18,415 bases of DNA, from the NCBI GenBank assembly GCA_965365465.1, contig CBDUBU010000048.1, positions 1 to 18,415 on the forward strand. Direction: 5' to 3'. Positions 7,170 to 15,616 of the stretch are shown here, piece after piece (within the stretch, counting starts at the first letter, position 1; every line of letters starts with the position of its first letter). The position numbers and the translations under genes were made by a program. A model generated the notes under the pieces. It had not been told where the DNA came from. It saw only the letters and a program-made list of their open reading frames with translations, and made no database searches. This DNA comes from CBDUBU01 sp965365465. Its GTDB lineage: Bacteria; Bacteroidota; Rhodothermia; Rhodothermales; DASSAV01.

Positions 7170-9095
7170 ATGCGCAGATTCCTTCTGTTCGGGCTTATGA
7201 TGGCGCTTACGCTTCCGGCCTCCGCGCAACTCCGGCTTTCCAGACTCTTCGAGGACGGCATGGTGATGCAGCGGGACCGCGAAGCGCCGGTCTGGGGCTG
7301 GGCCGATGCCGGCGACGAGATTACCGTCGTGTTCGACGGCCTGAGCTATACTGCCGCGCCGGATGCAGGCGGAAAGTGGATGGTCCGGCTGCCCGCCATG
7401 GAAGCCGGCGGTCCCCACGAAATGACGGTCACCGGGAAAGCCGGAAGCATCAATGTACGGGATATTCTGGTGGGAGATGTGTGGATCTGTTCCGGGCAGT
7501 CCAACATGGAATGGACGGTAGCGAACGTGAACAATGCCGCCGAGGAAATCGCCTCGGCCCACGACACGAAAATCCGTCATTTCAAAGTGCCTTTGACCTG
7601 GGCCGAGGAGCCGGAGGAAACGCTGGCAGGAGGCGCCTGGGAGGTAACCAGCCCGGAACAGGTGGGCAATTTCACGGCGGTCGGCTATTTCTTCGCCCGC
7701 GCGTTGCGTGAGCACATCGACGCACCGATCGGGCTGATCAACACTTCCTGGGGCGGCAGCCGCATCGAACCCTGGATGAGCGCCGGGATGCTGAACCTGG
7801 ATGAGGAAGGGTTGAAAGCGGCCTTGCAGCAGGACAGCGACCGCGAGCAGCAGGCTCTGAGCAACCTCCGCGCCCGAATCGGGGACCTTCCCGAAAAAGA
7901 CATGGGGCTGGTGGATGGCAAGGCCGTGTGGGCAGACCCCGCGCTGGACGATACGGGATGGGGAAGCATACAGGTTCCAGCCGCCTGGGAGCAGGCCGGC
8001 TATGAAGGCATGGATGGCATAGCCTGGTACCGCACGACGTTCAACCTGACAGAGCAGGAAGCGCAGTCCGGCATCCGTCTCCACCTCGGTATGATTGATG
8101 ATTCAGACATCAGCTATGTCAACGGGCAGGAGGTCGGGCGCACGGAGAATGCCTGGAATCAGGCGCGGGATTATGAAGTCCCTGCTTCCGTATTGAAAGC
8201 CGGAGCCAATGTCATTGCCGTTCGTGTGGAAGATACGGGCGGCGGCGGCGGCATCAGCGGCGCGCCCGAGCTGCTGAACGTAGAAGTTGGCGGGCAACAG
8301 CGACCGCTCGCCGGAACCTGGAAATTCAAGGTGGGAGCCGTCTCCGTCAAAATTGCCGGGCGGAAAAATCAGATTCCCACGCTGCTCTACAACAAGATGA
8401 TTTATCCGCTCCTGGAGTACCCGATCAAGGGAGTGCTATGGTATCAGGGCGAGTCCAACGCCAACAACGTAGAAGAGGCCACGGCGTACCGGGAACTGTT
8501 TCCGGCCATGATCAGGGGGTGGCGGCAGGAGTGGGGCCAGGGCGAGTTCCCGTTCCTCTGGGTGCAGCTTGCCAATTTCATGCCTGCGGACCCTCAGCCT
8601 GCGCTGGAGAGCAACTGGGCCACGCTCCGCGAAAGCCAGTCGGCGACGCTGGCGCTGCCCAACACCGCCCAAGCCGTCATCATCGACATCGGGGAGGCGG
8701 ATGACATTCATCCGAGAAACAAGCAGGATGTGGGCGCTCGTCTCGCACGGGCGGCGCGCAAGGTGGCCTATGGGGAGCGTCTCGTTTATTCAGGCCCCGT
8801 CTATAGCGGGCATGAGGTTAAGGACGGGCGCGTCTTCATTGACTTCGACCACACCGGCGGCGGGCTGATGTCGAAAGGGACGCAGGGCAATGTGAGCGGC
8901 TTTGCCGTTGCAGGCGCCGACGGCCGCTTCGTCTGGGCGGAGGCAAAAATCGAGGGCGACCGGGTGGTCGTGTGGAGCGATCAGGTAGCTGAACCCGTAG
9001 CCGTGCGGTATGCCTGGGGGAACAACCCGGATACGGCCAATCTATATAACAGGGAAGGCTTGCCGGCTTCTCCCTTCCGAACGGATACGTGGTGA
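7170..9095 (+). CDS. Sialate O-acetylesterase-type carbohydrate esterase (SGNH)
   Basis: This 641-residue secreted esterase has a clear signal peptide (MRRFLLFGLMMALTLPASAQ, 1-20). The SGNH-type catalytic domain is split. The first part contains the nucleophile motif CSGQSNMEW (Ser111) and the INTSWGGSRIEPW block (190-202). An inserted beta-rich domain (about 250-375, with WYRTTFNL and NVIAVRVEDTGGG) resembles the galactose-binding jelly-roll insert of family members. The second part has GVLWYQGESNA (421-431) and the Asp-x-x-His pair DDIHP (Asp511, His514). I chose the ATG at 7170, preceded by aggtga, instead of the in-frame ATG at 7098, because it begins the signal peptide directly. In this operon the substrate is more likely acetylated mannan or mannooligosaccharide than sialic acid; that is inferred from context. 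Confidence 0.9.
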   Translation: MRRFLLFGLMMALTLPASAQLRLSRLFEDGMVMQRDREAPVWGWADAGDEITVVFDGLSYTAAPDAGGKWMVRLPAMEAGGPHEMTVTGKAGSINVRDILVGDVWICSGQSNMEWTVANVNNAAEEIASAHDTKIRHFKVPLTWAEEPEETLAGGAWEVTSPEQVGNFTAVGYFFARALREHIDAPIGLINTSWGGSRIEPWMSAGMLNLDEEGLKAALQQDSDREQQALSNLRARIGDLPEKDMGLVDGKAVWADPALDDTGWGSIQVPAAWEQAGYEGMDGIAWYRTTFNLTEQEAQSGIRLHLGMIDDSDISYVNGQEVGRTENAWNQARDYEVPASVLKAGANVIAVRVEDTGGGGGISGAPELLNVEVGGQQRPLAGTWKFKVGAVSVKIAGRKNQIPTLLYNKMIYPLLEYPIKGVLWYQGESNANNVEEATAYRELFPAMIRGWRQEWGQGEFPFLWVQLANFMPADPQPALESNWATLRESQSATLALPNTAQAVIIDIGEADDIHPRNKQDVGARLARAARKVAYGERLVYSGPVYSGHEVKDGRVFIDFDHTGGGLMSKGTQGNVSGFAVAGADGRFVWAEAKIEGDRVVVWSDQVAEPVAVRYAWGNNPDTANLYNREGLPASPFRTDTW

Positions 9096-9152
9096 GATCG
9101 AGGCGCAGCGGAGTGCCGGGGATGCTTTCTTTGTGCAACATGGAGATGCGCT

Positions 9153-9770
9153 ATGAAGAAGGCCCATCTGATGCTCGGCTTCGTGCTTTTTTCCTGCGGG
9201 TGCGGCGGCGCCAGAACCGGATTCGACCGCAATGCGTTTTCCTTCGACTACGGGGACGGCAGCTACGAAATCATCAGTATTCCCGTTACAGCGAACAGGG
9301 GAGGCAATTTTCTCCTTCTGCGTGAGGGAGGGAAGTACGTGCTGCGGGCCAGAGACGTCAATCAGGACGGGGTGCTGGATACGTTGCTGTTCGGGCATCT
9401 CTCGCTGGAACGCGCCAACCAGATCTATGCGGCGGGGCTTGCCGAAGCGCGGGCCGGCGGCCGATACAAAACCCGGAAGCCTTCGCGGATTTTTGAACTG
9501 TACCAGGCAGAAAACATCTATGCCATCCGAACGCACGTGCTTGGCTCGGATGCCTGGTACAATGAGTTTACCTTTTTCGATTCTGCGACGAACGATGGAA
9601 CCATCTTGCTCGACGCCGACGCTAACGGGGTTCTGGATGGCGCGGAAAATGAGGAGCGTGACGTTGGAAAGAATCAGCAGTTCTACGAAACGGCGCTCAC
9701 AGAGGGACTCCGAACCGGTCGCATCGTGCTTGTCGACAACCGGTATCGGGTAAAGCCGGCGGCGCCGTAA
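9153..9770 (+). CDS. Small lipoprotein with two calcium-loop motifs, function unknown
   Basis: This 205-residue protein was not recognised as a named family. The N-terminus MKKAHLMLGFVLFSCGCGG looks like a lipoprotein signal, with Cys15 or Cys17 as the lipidated residue. Two EF-hand/dockerin-like calcium loops are visible: DVNQDGVLD at 68-76 and DADANGVLD at 154-162. Between them lies a charged helical region (about 84-120). The gene has a good Shine-Dalgarno (ggag at 9142-9145) and starts 57 bases after the esterase on the same strand, so it is probably the last gene of the mannan operon. A calcium-dependent envelope or surface role is possible, but no enzymatic motif is present. Confidence 0.75.
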   Translation: MKKAHLMLGFVLFSCGCGGARTGFDRNAFSFDYGDGSYEIISIPVTANRGGNFLLLREGGKYVLRARDVNQDGVLDTLLFGHLSLERANQIYAAGLAEARAGGRYKTRKPSRIFELYQAENIYAIRTHVLGSDAWYNEFTFFDSATNDGTILLDADANGVLDGAENEERDVGKNQQFYETALTEGLRTGRIVLVDNRYRVKPAAP

Positions 9771-9795
9771 GGTCGGAGTTTTCAGAGAAATCCGG
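9771..9795 (+). repeat. 25-base imperfect direct repeat, left copy
   Basis: It matches the copy at 10258-10282 at 21 of 25 positions by hand alignment. It starts immediately after the stop codon of the small lipoprotein gene. Confidence 0.5.
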
Positions 9796-9850
9796 ACTGA
9801 GGAACTGTTTGGCAAGGCAGGAAAGCAACGCCGATCTCAGACGCATCCTT

Positions 9851-9884
9851 GCCGGGCCGCGTGCAAGCCCTATGGCCTAGATCC
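9851..9884 (-). repeat. Partial dispersed repeat (arm segment)
   Basis: The segment gccgggccgcgtgcaagccc followed by tatggcctagatcc aligns with 10040-10070 and with the reverse complement of 925-957. It is the long-arm part of the dispersed repeat; the core that normally follows agatcc is lost or decayed. Confidence 0.5.
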
Positions 9885-9972
9885 TGCGCCTTCACGCCGG
9901 GAAAGCAGAAGACAGTCCTGTAAGGTCTTGCCATAGAGCGAGTTCTTTTCGTCTGCCGGAGCCCTTGCTTCC

Positions 9973-10002
9973 TGTCCTGCTGAACGCAGGGAAGCATCTA
10001 TG
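9973..10002 (+). repeat. Dispersed repeat copy, diverged
   Basis: The segment tgtcctgctgaacgcaggga followed by agcatctatg matches the core of the copy at 10123-10157 with several changes. Confidence 0.55.
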
Positions 10003-10039
10003 TGTCAGTCACGGCAGACGCTCGCTTCCGGCGCCTTCA

Positions 10040-10094
10040 CGGGCCCCTTGCAAACCTCACAGCATAGATCCTTCGCATTCGCTCAGGATGACAC
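10040..10094 (-). repeat. Dispersed repeat copy, arm plus core
   Basis: On the minus strand the core reads gtgtcatcctgagcgaatgc followed by gaaggatctatgct, the best-preserved copy in the window. The arm (cgggccccttgcaaacctca on the plus strand) follows it. It faces the copy at 10123-10157 in inverted orientation. Confidence 0.7.
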
Positions 10095-10122
10095 GTTGGG
10101 GAGGTTTCATCACGCCCTTTCC

Positions 10123-10157
10123 CGAAGTGTCATGCTGAACAAAGGGATGCATCTATG
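10123..10157 (+). repeat. Dispersed repeat copy, inverted partner
   Basis: The core cgaagtgtcatgctgaacaa followed by agggatgcatctatgc lies 28 bases from the oppositely oriented copy at 10040-10094, repeating the inverted-pair layout at 901-957 and 999-1030. Confidence 0.7.
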
Positions 10158-10257
10158 CCCGGAGCAGGGCAGGCTCCCACGGTTTGCTTACCGCTTTCCC
10201 GAGTTCGACCCACCAAACCGTTTCTTACAGGGCCGTCCGGCGCCGTGATGCACCCCT

Positions 10258-10282
10258 GGTCAGAAATTTCAGAGAGATCCGG
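10258..10282 (+). repeat. 25-base imperfect direct repeat, right copy
   Basis: It matches 9771-9795 at 21 of 25 positions. It is followed by ttacggggccgt, which resembles ttacagggccgt at about 10226-10237, so this end of the block also contains short local duplications. Confidence 0.5.
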
Positions 10283-10317
10283 CCTTACGGGGCCGTTCGG
10301 AGCCTCTGCAATCCGGT

Positions 10318-10707
10318 TTACCTCTCAATTTCCACACCGGCGCGGGAAAGTTCGCTGAGGCTGCCGATGTTACAGGCATGGCTAAAGCCAAGCGAGCGAA
10401 GGATGCCTGTTGCGTGCTCGCTTCGACTGCCGCTGCGGCAGTACAGGTAATAGGCGCGGTTTCGGTCCAGCTTTTCTGCCTGTTGGCGGAAGTCCGGGGC
10501 CGACACGTCGAGGTTGCGCGCTCCCTTTACATGACCCGCCTGGTACTCCGGCGCGGTCCTGACGTCAAGCACTATGGCGTCCTTTTCGCGCCGGGCGATG
10601 AAGTCGGAGGGTGAGAGACGGTGGCTGGAGGTTTCGGCGACTCGGGTTGATTGACGAAAAAGAGAAAAAATGCCCATTTTTAGCTTTGTTGTATGGTGAA
10701 ACAGCAT
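10318..10707 (-). CDS. Single-domain rhodanese (sulfurtransferase)
   Basis: This 129-residue protein has one rhodanese domain covering residues about 30-129. The active loop is CRSGSR with Cys90, in the place where rhodaneses carry the persulfide; the LDVRTAPEYQAGHVKGARN block (48-66) is the classic substrate-side signature. It is probably cytoplasmic and moves sulfane sulfur between carriers. The ATG at 10707 overlaps the stop of the TauE/SafE gene (TGATG), indicating translational coupling; an internal ATG at 10677 is an alternative start that would remove a poorly conserved leader. It is the last gene of the minus-strand sulfur operon. Confidence 0.9.
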   Translation of the reverse strand: MLFHHTTKLKMGIFSLFRQSTRVAETSSHRLSPSDFIARREKDAIVLDVRTAPEYQAGHVKGARNLDVSAPDFRQQAEKLDRNRAYYLYCRSGSRSEHATGILRSLGFSHACNIGSLSELSRAGVEIER

Positions 10708-11543
10708 CAAAGCAGCTTCCCGGCATTCTGCCAGAGGATAAAGATGCCCATCACGACCAGGAAGACGGCAAACCCGCGTTTGAGCAGGCCCTGCGAAACC
10801 CGCCCGGCGATCCGGCTGCCGATAAAACTTCCTGCGATGCCGATGGCTGCAAAAAGCAGGACGATGTTCCAGTGAACAGCCAGCCCGCTCGCCTCCAGCA
10901 CGTCGATGTACTTGACAAAGCCGCTCAGGCTTTTGAGCGCTATGATGAGCAGGCTCGTGCCGATGGCAATATGCATCGAGAGGCCGCCCAGCAGGACAAG
11001 GGCCGGGACGATCAGGAAGCCGCCGCCCACGCCGACGAGTCCGGTCAGGATTCCGACGAGCACGCCTTCCAGCGCAATCTTCCAGACTGCCTGACGAGAC
11101 GAAACAGCGCTTCGGGAAGCTGGAGGAGCCTGTACGGCAACATCGCCCTCTTCCGGTGTTTCGGGGGCGTTTGCCTCCTTTTCTGCACCGCCCGGACTGC
11201 GGAACATCATAACGGCTGCCAGCAGCATGATGCCTGCGAAGAGCATCAGCTGCAGGGCGCCCGACAGGAACTGCGACAGGTAGGCTCCCAGGTAGGTGCC
11301 CGCCATGCCGGGGATGCCAAAAAACAGGACGTTGCGCCAGTCTACCTGCCGCTTGAAGGCGTACGGGAGCGCTCCGACGAGACTGATCAGGGCAACGATG
11401 CCCAGTGACTCGGCAATGGCGAGCTTATCCGGTTCTCCGACCAGATAGGCAAGCACAGGAACCGTCAGGATGGAGCCGCCCGATCCCAGCAATCCGAGGC
11501 TTAATCCGATTAACAAGGCTCCGATCCAGGCCCAGACCATCAT
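10707..11543 (-). CDS. TauE/SafE-family sulfite/organosulfur exporter
   Basis: This 278-residue inner-membrane permease of the TauE/SafE (DUF81) family has two sets of hydrophobic helices. They start with IGALLIGLSLGLLGSGGSIL (about 7-26), and the second half repeats the pattern as GILTGLVGVGGGFLIVPALV. This duplicated glycine-rich motif is the family hallmark. A hydrophilic loop around residues 120-145 separates the halves. Family members move sulfite, sulfoacetate or related anions. Placed between a persulfide dioxygenase-like enzyme and a rhodanese, it most likely exports sulfite made from persulfide oxidation; that is inferred from context. Two consecutive ATG codons (11543 and 11540) could start it. 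Confidence 0.9.
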   Translation of the reverse strand: MMVWAWIGALLIGLSLGLLGSGGSILTVPVLAYLVGEPDKLAIAESLGIVALISLVGALPYAFKRQVDWRNVLFFGIPGMAGTYLGAYLSQFLSGALQLMLFAGIMLLAAVMMFRSPGGAEKEANAPETPEEGDVAVQAPPASRSAVSSRQAVWKIALEGVLVGILTGLVGVGGGFLIVPALVLLGGLSMHIAIGTSLLIIALKSLSGFVKYIDVLEASGLAVHWNIVLLFAAIGIAGSFIGSRIAGRVSQGLLKRGFAVFLVVMGIFILWQNAGKLL

Positions 11544-11587
11544 GGTTTTCCCTTTTATTCCGGCGGGATGATGCGCCTCCGGCCTGC

Positions 11588-13054
<1,467 letters not shown>

Positions 13055-13144
13055 GGTCGTAATCCTTGAGTTTATAATAGGACAGAGTTTCGGGAAAAGA
13101 CGCTGTAGACCAGCAGGTTCATTCCCGGCAAGCGTACGGCATTT

Positions 13145-13687
13145 TCAGTGCGGGAGGCGAGGGCTTAGCCAGGCGTAAGTCCAGGTGCCTGCCAGGGCGG
13201 CGGCGAGGGCCACAATCATAACGGTGATCCCGCCGCCGAGCAGCGCGAAGATCGGGCCGGGGCAGGCGCCGAGCAGCGCCCAGCCGAAGCCGAAAAGGGT
13301 TCCGCCGATCCAGTAGCGGTGGCCCCGGCCCCACTCCTTCGCCTCGATCTGTATGGGCTCCCCGTGCAACGTTTTGAGGCCCAACCGCTGGATGAGTTGC
13401 ACCCCGATCAGGGCCGTACCGACCGCCACACCGATGATGCCGTACATGTGGAAACTGTCGAACCGGAACATCTCCTGTATGCGGAACCACGAAACCACCT
13501 GGCTTTTTACCAGAATGATTCCGAAAAGTGTGCCCAGCAGCAAATACACCAGCAGGCTGATGGGCTCGTTACCCTCCCGAAGGGCCTTTTCCCGATACGG
13601 AGCAGCTACCTGCTCCGTATCGAGGCACTCAGCGGGATTCATCGGCTGTACCAAAGAAGTATAACGTTCTTCCGTAATAGTTGACAT
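13145..13687 (-). CDS. YeeE/YedE (PmpB-like) half transporter
   Basis: This 180-residue membrane protein is of the YeeE/YedE (sulf_transp/DUF395) family, about half the length of full YeeE. A soluble N-terminal tail of about 40 residues is followed by hydrophobic helices. The family motif is GACPGPIFALLGGG, with a conserved cysteine (Cys142 from this start). Full-length YeeE takes up thiosulfate through conserved cysteines; half-size pairs (PmpA/PmpB) accompany persulfide dioxygenases in other bacteria. I chose the ATG at 13687; a GTG at 13696 is an alternative. It follows the other half-transporter by 28 bases, so the two probably form one complex. Confidence 0.85.
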   Translation of the reverse strand: MSTITEERYTSLVQPMNPAECLDTEQVAAPYREKALREGNEPISLLVYLLLGTLFGIILVKSQVVSWFRIQEMFRFDSFHMYGIIGVAVGTALIGVQLIQRLGLKTLHGEPIQIEAKEWGRGHRYWIGGTLFGFGWALLGACPGPIFALLGGGITVMIVALAAALAGTWTYAWLSPRLPH

Positions 13688-13696
13688 ATCTGTCAC

Positions 13697-13706
13697 GCGT
13701 TAACGC
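13697..13706. repeat. Short perfect palindrome gcgttaacgc between the transporter genes
   Basis: A perfect 10-base palindrome sits in the gap between the two YeeE-type genes, just before the start of the second. It could be a short regulatory or mRNA-structure element, or chance. Confidence 0.25.
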
Positions 13707-13715
13707 AAGGAGGTT

Positions 13716-14279
13716 TCAGAAAAGAAGTGGTAAAATGATATGGGTTACGAACAAGCCGCCGGCAAAAAACCCGATGACCGCCACCAGCGACGGAACTTGC
13801 AGGCCCGCCAGTCCGCTGATGGCGTGCCCCGAGGTGCAGCCCCCGGCGTAACGCGCTCCGAACCCTACGAGGAACCCTCCTCCCAGGATCATCAGCATTC
13901 CCGGCAGGGTAGCCAGGCCGCTCCAGCTGAACAACGCTGCCGGTAGCAGTCCGGTAAAATCATCGATCCCGAGCTTGCGAAGATCGTTTACGGTTTCCGG
14001 CGCCAGCGGCAGGGCGGCGTCGGCCGGTGTCAGGAACGACGTAGCAACGAAACCACCCAGGACGATGCCCGCCACGAACGTCAGGTTCCACAGGCCGGTC
14101 CGCTTCCAGTCGTACCGCAAGAAGCTCGACTTCCCCGGGATCGTGGCGGCGCACAGGTGGCGCAGGTTGGCCGAAAGACCAAATTGCTTGCCTCCCAGTA
14201 CGAGCAGCAGCGGCACGAAAAGGCCGATGAGCACTCCGGCAACGTACCAGGGCATGGGATGTAATATCACGGTCGGCAT
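13716..14279 (-). CDS. YeeE/YedE (PmpA-like) half transporter
   Basis: This 187-residue membrane protein is the partner of the next gene. It contains the family motif GARYAGGCTSGHAISGLAGL (about 141-160), with Cys148 as the conserved cysteine; a second cysteine is Cys43 in RHLCA. Several hydrophobic helices span the protein, beginning at residue 11. It is the first gene of the minus-strand sulfur operon. Uptake of thiosulfate or another sulfane-sulfur compound fits both family and context. No Shine-Dalgarno is evident before the ATG at 14279. Confidence 0.87.
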   Translation of the reverse strand: MPTVILHPMPWYVAGVLIGLFVPLLLVLGGKQFGLSANLRHLCAATIPGKSSFLRYDWKRTGLWNLTFVAGIVLGGFVATSFLTPADAALPLAPETVNDLRKLGIDDFTGLLPAALFSWSGLATLPGMLMILGGGFLVGFGARYAGGCTSGHAISGLAGLQVPSLVAVIGFFAGGLFVTHIILPLLF

Positions 14280-14586
14280 AACAGCAATGGATTGAACAAA
14301 GGGTACAGATCGTTTTGTGGCGCATTGTATATCCGAAAAGGAATGCAGTTTCGCTCGTTGCGCTATCGTAACAAATTGCTAAAAGCTGATAATGCCTCAA
14401 TTGCACGCTATTTACCGTGTACCTGTTTCGGCCACTACGGGTGTATACGTTTATTTATTCCTTATAAGCGATGTGATATCATGTGCGCCGATTGGTCGGG
14501 CTGTAATGTTTCGGGTACACGAACGAGGGGAGGGTACCGCCTCATCGAATCGTCGTACAACCGATGTCGATTCCGTCAAACAGTCC
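14280..14586. promoter_or_regulatory. Divergent promoter region between the sulfur operon and the BON gene
   Basis: This 307-base region between divergent genes is more AT-rich than its surroundings, especially at 14310-14480. It must hold the promoters of the sulfur operon (leftward) and the BON-domain gene (rightward). Candidate elements are the tatacaat-containing stretch near 14325-14332 on the minus strand and the tttatttattccttataa stretch near 14450-14467, but I cannot assign boxes with confidence. Open frames here lack protein features. Confidence 0.45.
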
Positions 14587-14982
14587 ATGAATACAATGGC
14601 TTCCAACGACCTTGATGCCTCCTCCGACCGGGATATAGCCGACTTCGACGTGTACGGACGACGGCCGGGAGGCGGCGTCCAGGAACCCCACGCGCGTCGC
14701 GGCGATCCGGGAGTCGCACGGGAGTGGCCGCTAGGCCCGCATACCGGAAAGGGTCCGAAAGGCTACAGACGGGCCGATCCCGCCATCCTCGAAGACGTGC
14801 ACGAGCGATTGACGCGGCACGGTCACATCGACGCGACCGCCATGGAAGTGCGGGTGGAAGGAGGGGAGGTTACGCTGATAGGCGCCGTAGACGATCGCCG
14901 CACGAAGCGACTGGCCGAGGAGATTGCCGAATCCGTCACCGGCGTCACCGACGTACACAACCGGCTTCAGATCCGAACGTAA
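14587..14982 (+). CDS. BON-domain protein
   Basis: This protein of about 131 residues ends in a BON domain (about residues 60-131), with the typical pattern ILEDVHERLTRHGHIDA, then VEVxGGEVTLxG, then a helix and VTGVTDVHNRL. BON domains bind phospholipid or occur in stress-related envelope and cytoplasmic proteins such as OsmY. No signal peptide or lipobox is seen. The first 55 residues are polar, rich in Gly, Arg and Asp, and probably disordered, ending in GPKGYRRADP, a lead-in common to this subgroup. The frame extends upstream to 14392, but that extension looks non-coding; ATGs at 14587 or 14596 are preferred. No Shine-Dalgarno decides between them. Confidence 0.8.
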   Translation: MNTMASNDLDASSDRDIADFDVYGRRPGGGVQEPHARRGDPGVAREWPLGPHTGKGPKGYRRADPAILEDVHERLTRHGHIDATAMEVRVEGGEVTLIGAVDDRRTKRLAEEIAESVTGVTDVHNRLQIRT

Positions 14983-15005
14983 GCCGATTCCTGCGCGGCG
15001 CTTAC
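14979..15005. terminator. Possible bidirectional terminator hairpin between convergent genes
   Basis: The arms gtaagc (14979-14984) and gcttac (15000-15005) pair perfectly and overlap the stop codons of both convergent genes. There is no T-run on either side, so it is at best a weak or Rho-assisted terminator. Confidence 0.3.
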
Positions 15006-15340
15006 ATCCGGGTGGATAGGGTGCGCATTTTACCGGCCACAGACCACACCCGCTGCGATTCGTCGCGCTGAATGGTTATGCGCTGGTAGGATGCAGCCAG
15101 TTCATGCTCGATCTCGGCGTGGATTACATACGCCACGGCGGCCAGCAGGGCCGGATCCAGGTCGCTCTCGGAGGCGATGCCCGTTCCCTTCGCGGCAGGA
15201 TTGGGCCGGGAAACCTGCCGTCTTCGCTCGAACGCCCCGAGTACCCGCGGCACGATCAGAATGTACAGGGAAACGAGAAGAAGTCCTGAAAAAACGATGA
15301 TGAGGCCGCTCAGGGCCAGGCTTAGTCCGTCGCTGTCCAT
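15002..15340 (-). CDS. OadG-like small membrane protein (decarboxylase gamma-subunit type)
   Basis: This 112-residue protein has one N-terminal transmembrane helix (about 8-32, LALSGLIIVFSGLLLVSLYI), then a basic linker and a C-terminal segment with AAVAYVIHAEIEHELA and WSVAGKMRTL. This layout matches the gamma subunits of sodium-pumping oxaloacetate/methylmalonyl-CoA decarboxylases (OadG family), which tether the carboxyltransferase to the membrane. No alpha or beta subunit gene is adjacent, so it stands alone, convergent with the BON gene and divergent from the gene at 15617. The family call rests on topology and pattern, not on a catalytic motif. Confidence 0.6.
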   Translation of the reverse strand: MDSDGLSLALSGLIIVFSGLLLVSLYILIVPRVLGAFERRRQVSRPNPAAKGTGIASESDLDPALLAAVAYVIHAEIEHELAASYQRITIQRDESQRVWSVAGKMRTLSTRM

Positions 15341-15517
15341 ACGCTGAAGTTTCGTTTATCCAGGATGCGTGGCTCCCTCTCAGGATAGGGGTTGCGGGGC
15401 ACAGCCATGTGAAGCCCGCGTGTATTCCGCGATCTATCCTGTGAATATTAATGCCGCTTTAATGCATGGAAGATAATACATCCTCGATACATTTCACGGC
15501 CCGGCGGACGGCATGCG

Positions 15518-15600
15518 AGGTATCTTCGCCGGTGGATTGAATGTTCTGCTCCGCTGACGCATATTTCAGCTGCCGTCTGATCAATACCTCCTTCCACCGG
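15518..15600 (+). promoter_or_regulatory. Structured leader upstream of the DUF4861 gene
   Basis: Two complementary pairs interlock: gaggtat (15518-15524) with atacctc (15584-15590), and ccggtgga (15529-15536) with tccaccgg (15593-15600). They occur in the order A-B-A'-B', so the pairings are mutually exclusive or form a pseudoknot. The second arm ends 16 bases before the start at 15617. No known riboswitch was recognised. Confidence 0.35.
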
Positions 15601-15616
15601 TGATATCCTCCCTCTG

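Larger units (their letters stand above)
9771..10317. other. Repeat-rich intergenic block between convergent operons
   Basis: This 547-base non-coding stretch separates the end of the mannan operon from the end of the minus-strand sulfur operon. It holds at least four copies of the dispersed repeat also seen at 812-1030, and a pair of imperfect 25-base direct repeats near its two ends. The word gcgccttcacg occurs at 9886-9896 and 10031-10041, and again at 1112-1122. Short frames here have no protein features. No clear stem plus T-run terminator was found for either operon. Confidence 0.65.

Noticed and set aside
10000..10450. Several short plus-strand frames over the repeat block
   Set aside because: They run through dispersed repeats and into the antisense of the rhodanese gene, with no protein features.
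10611..11408. Plus-strand open frame of 265 codons opposite the TauE/SafE gene
   Set aside because: The composition is low-complexity, rich in Gln, Asp and Ala, and mirrors transmembrane codons on the other strand; the TauE/SafE frame explains the region.
14292..14615. Open frame of 107 codons in the divergent promoter region
   Set aside because: Rich in Cys, Arg and Tyr, no domain, and it overlaps the BON gene start in another frame; more likely promoter DNA.
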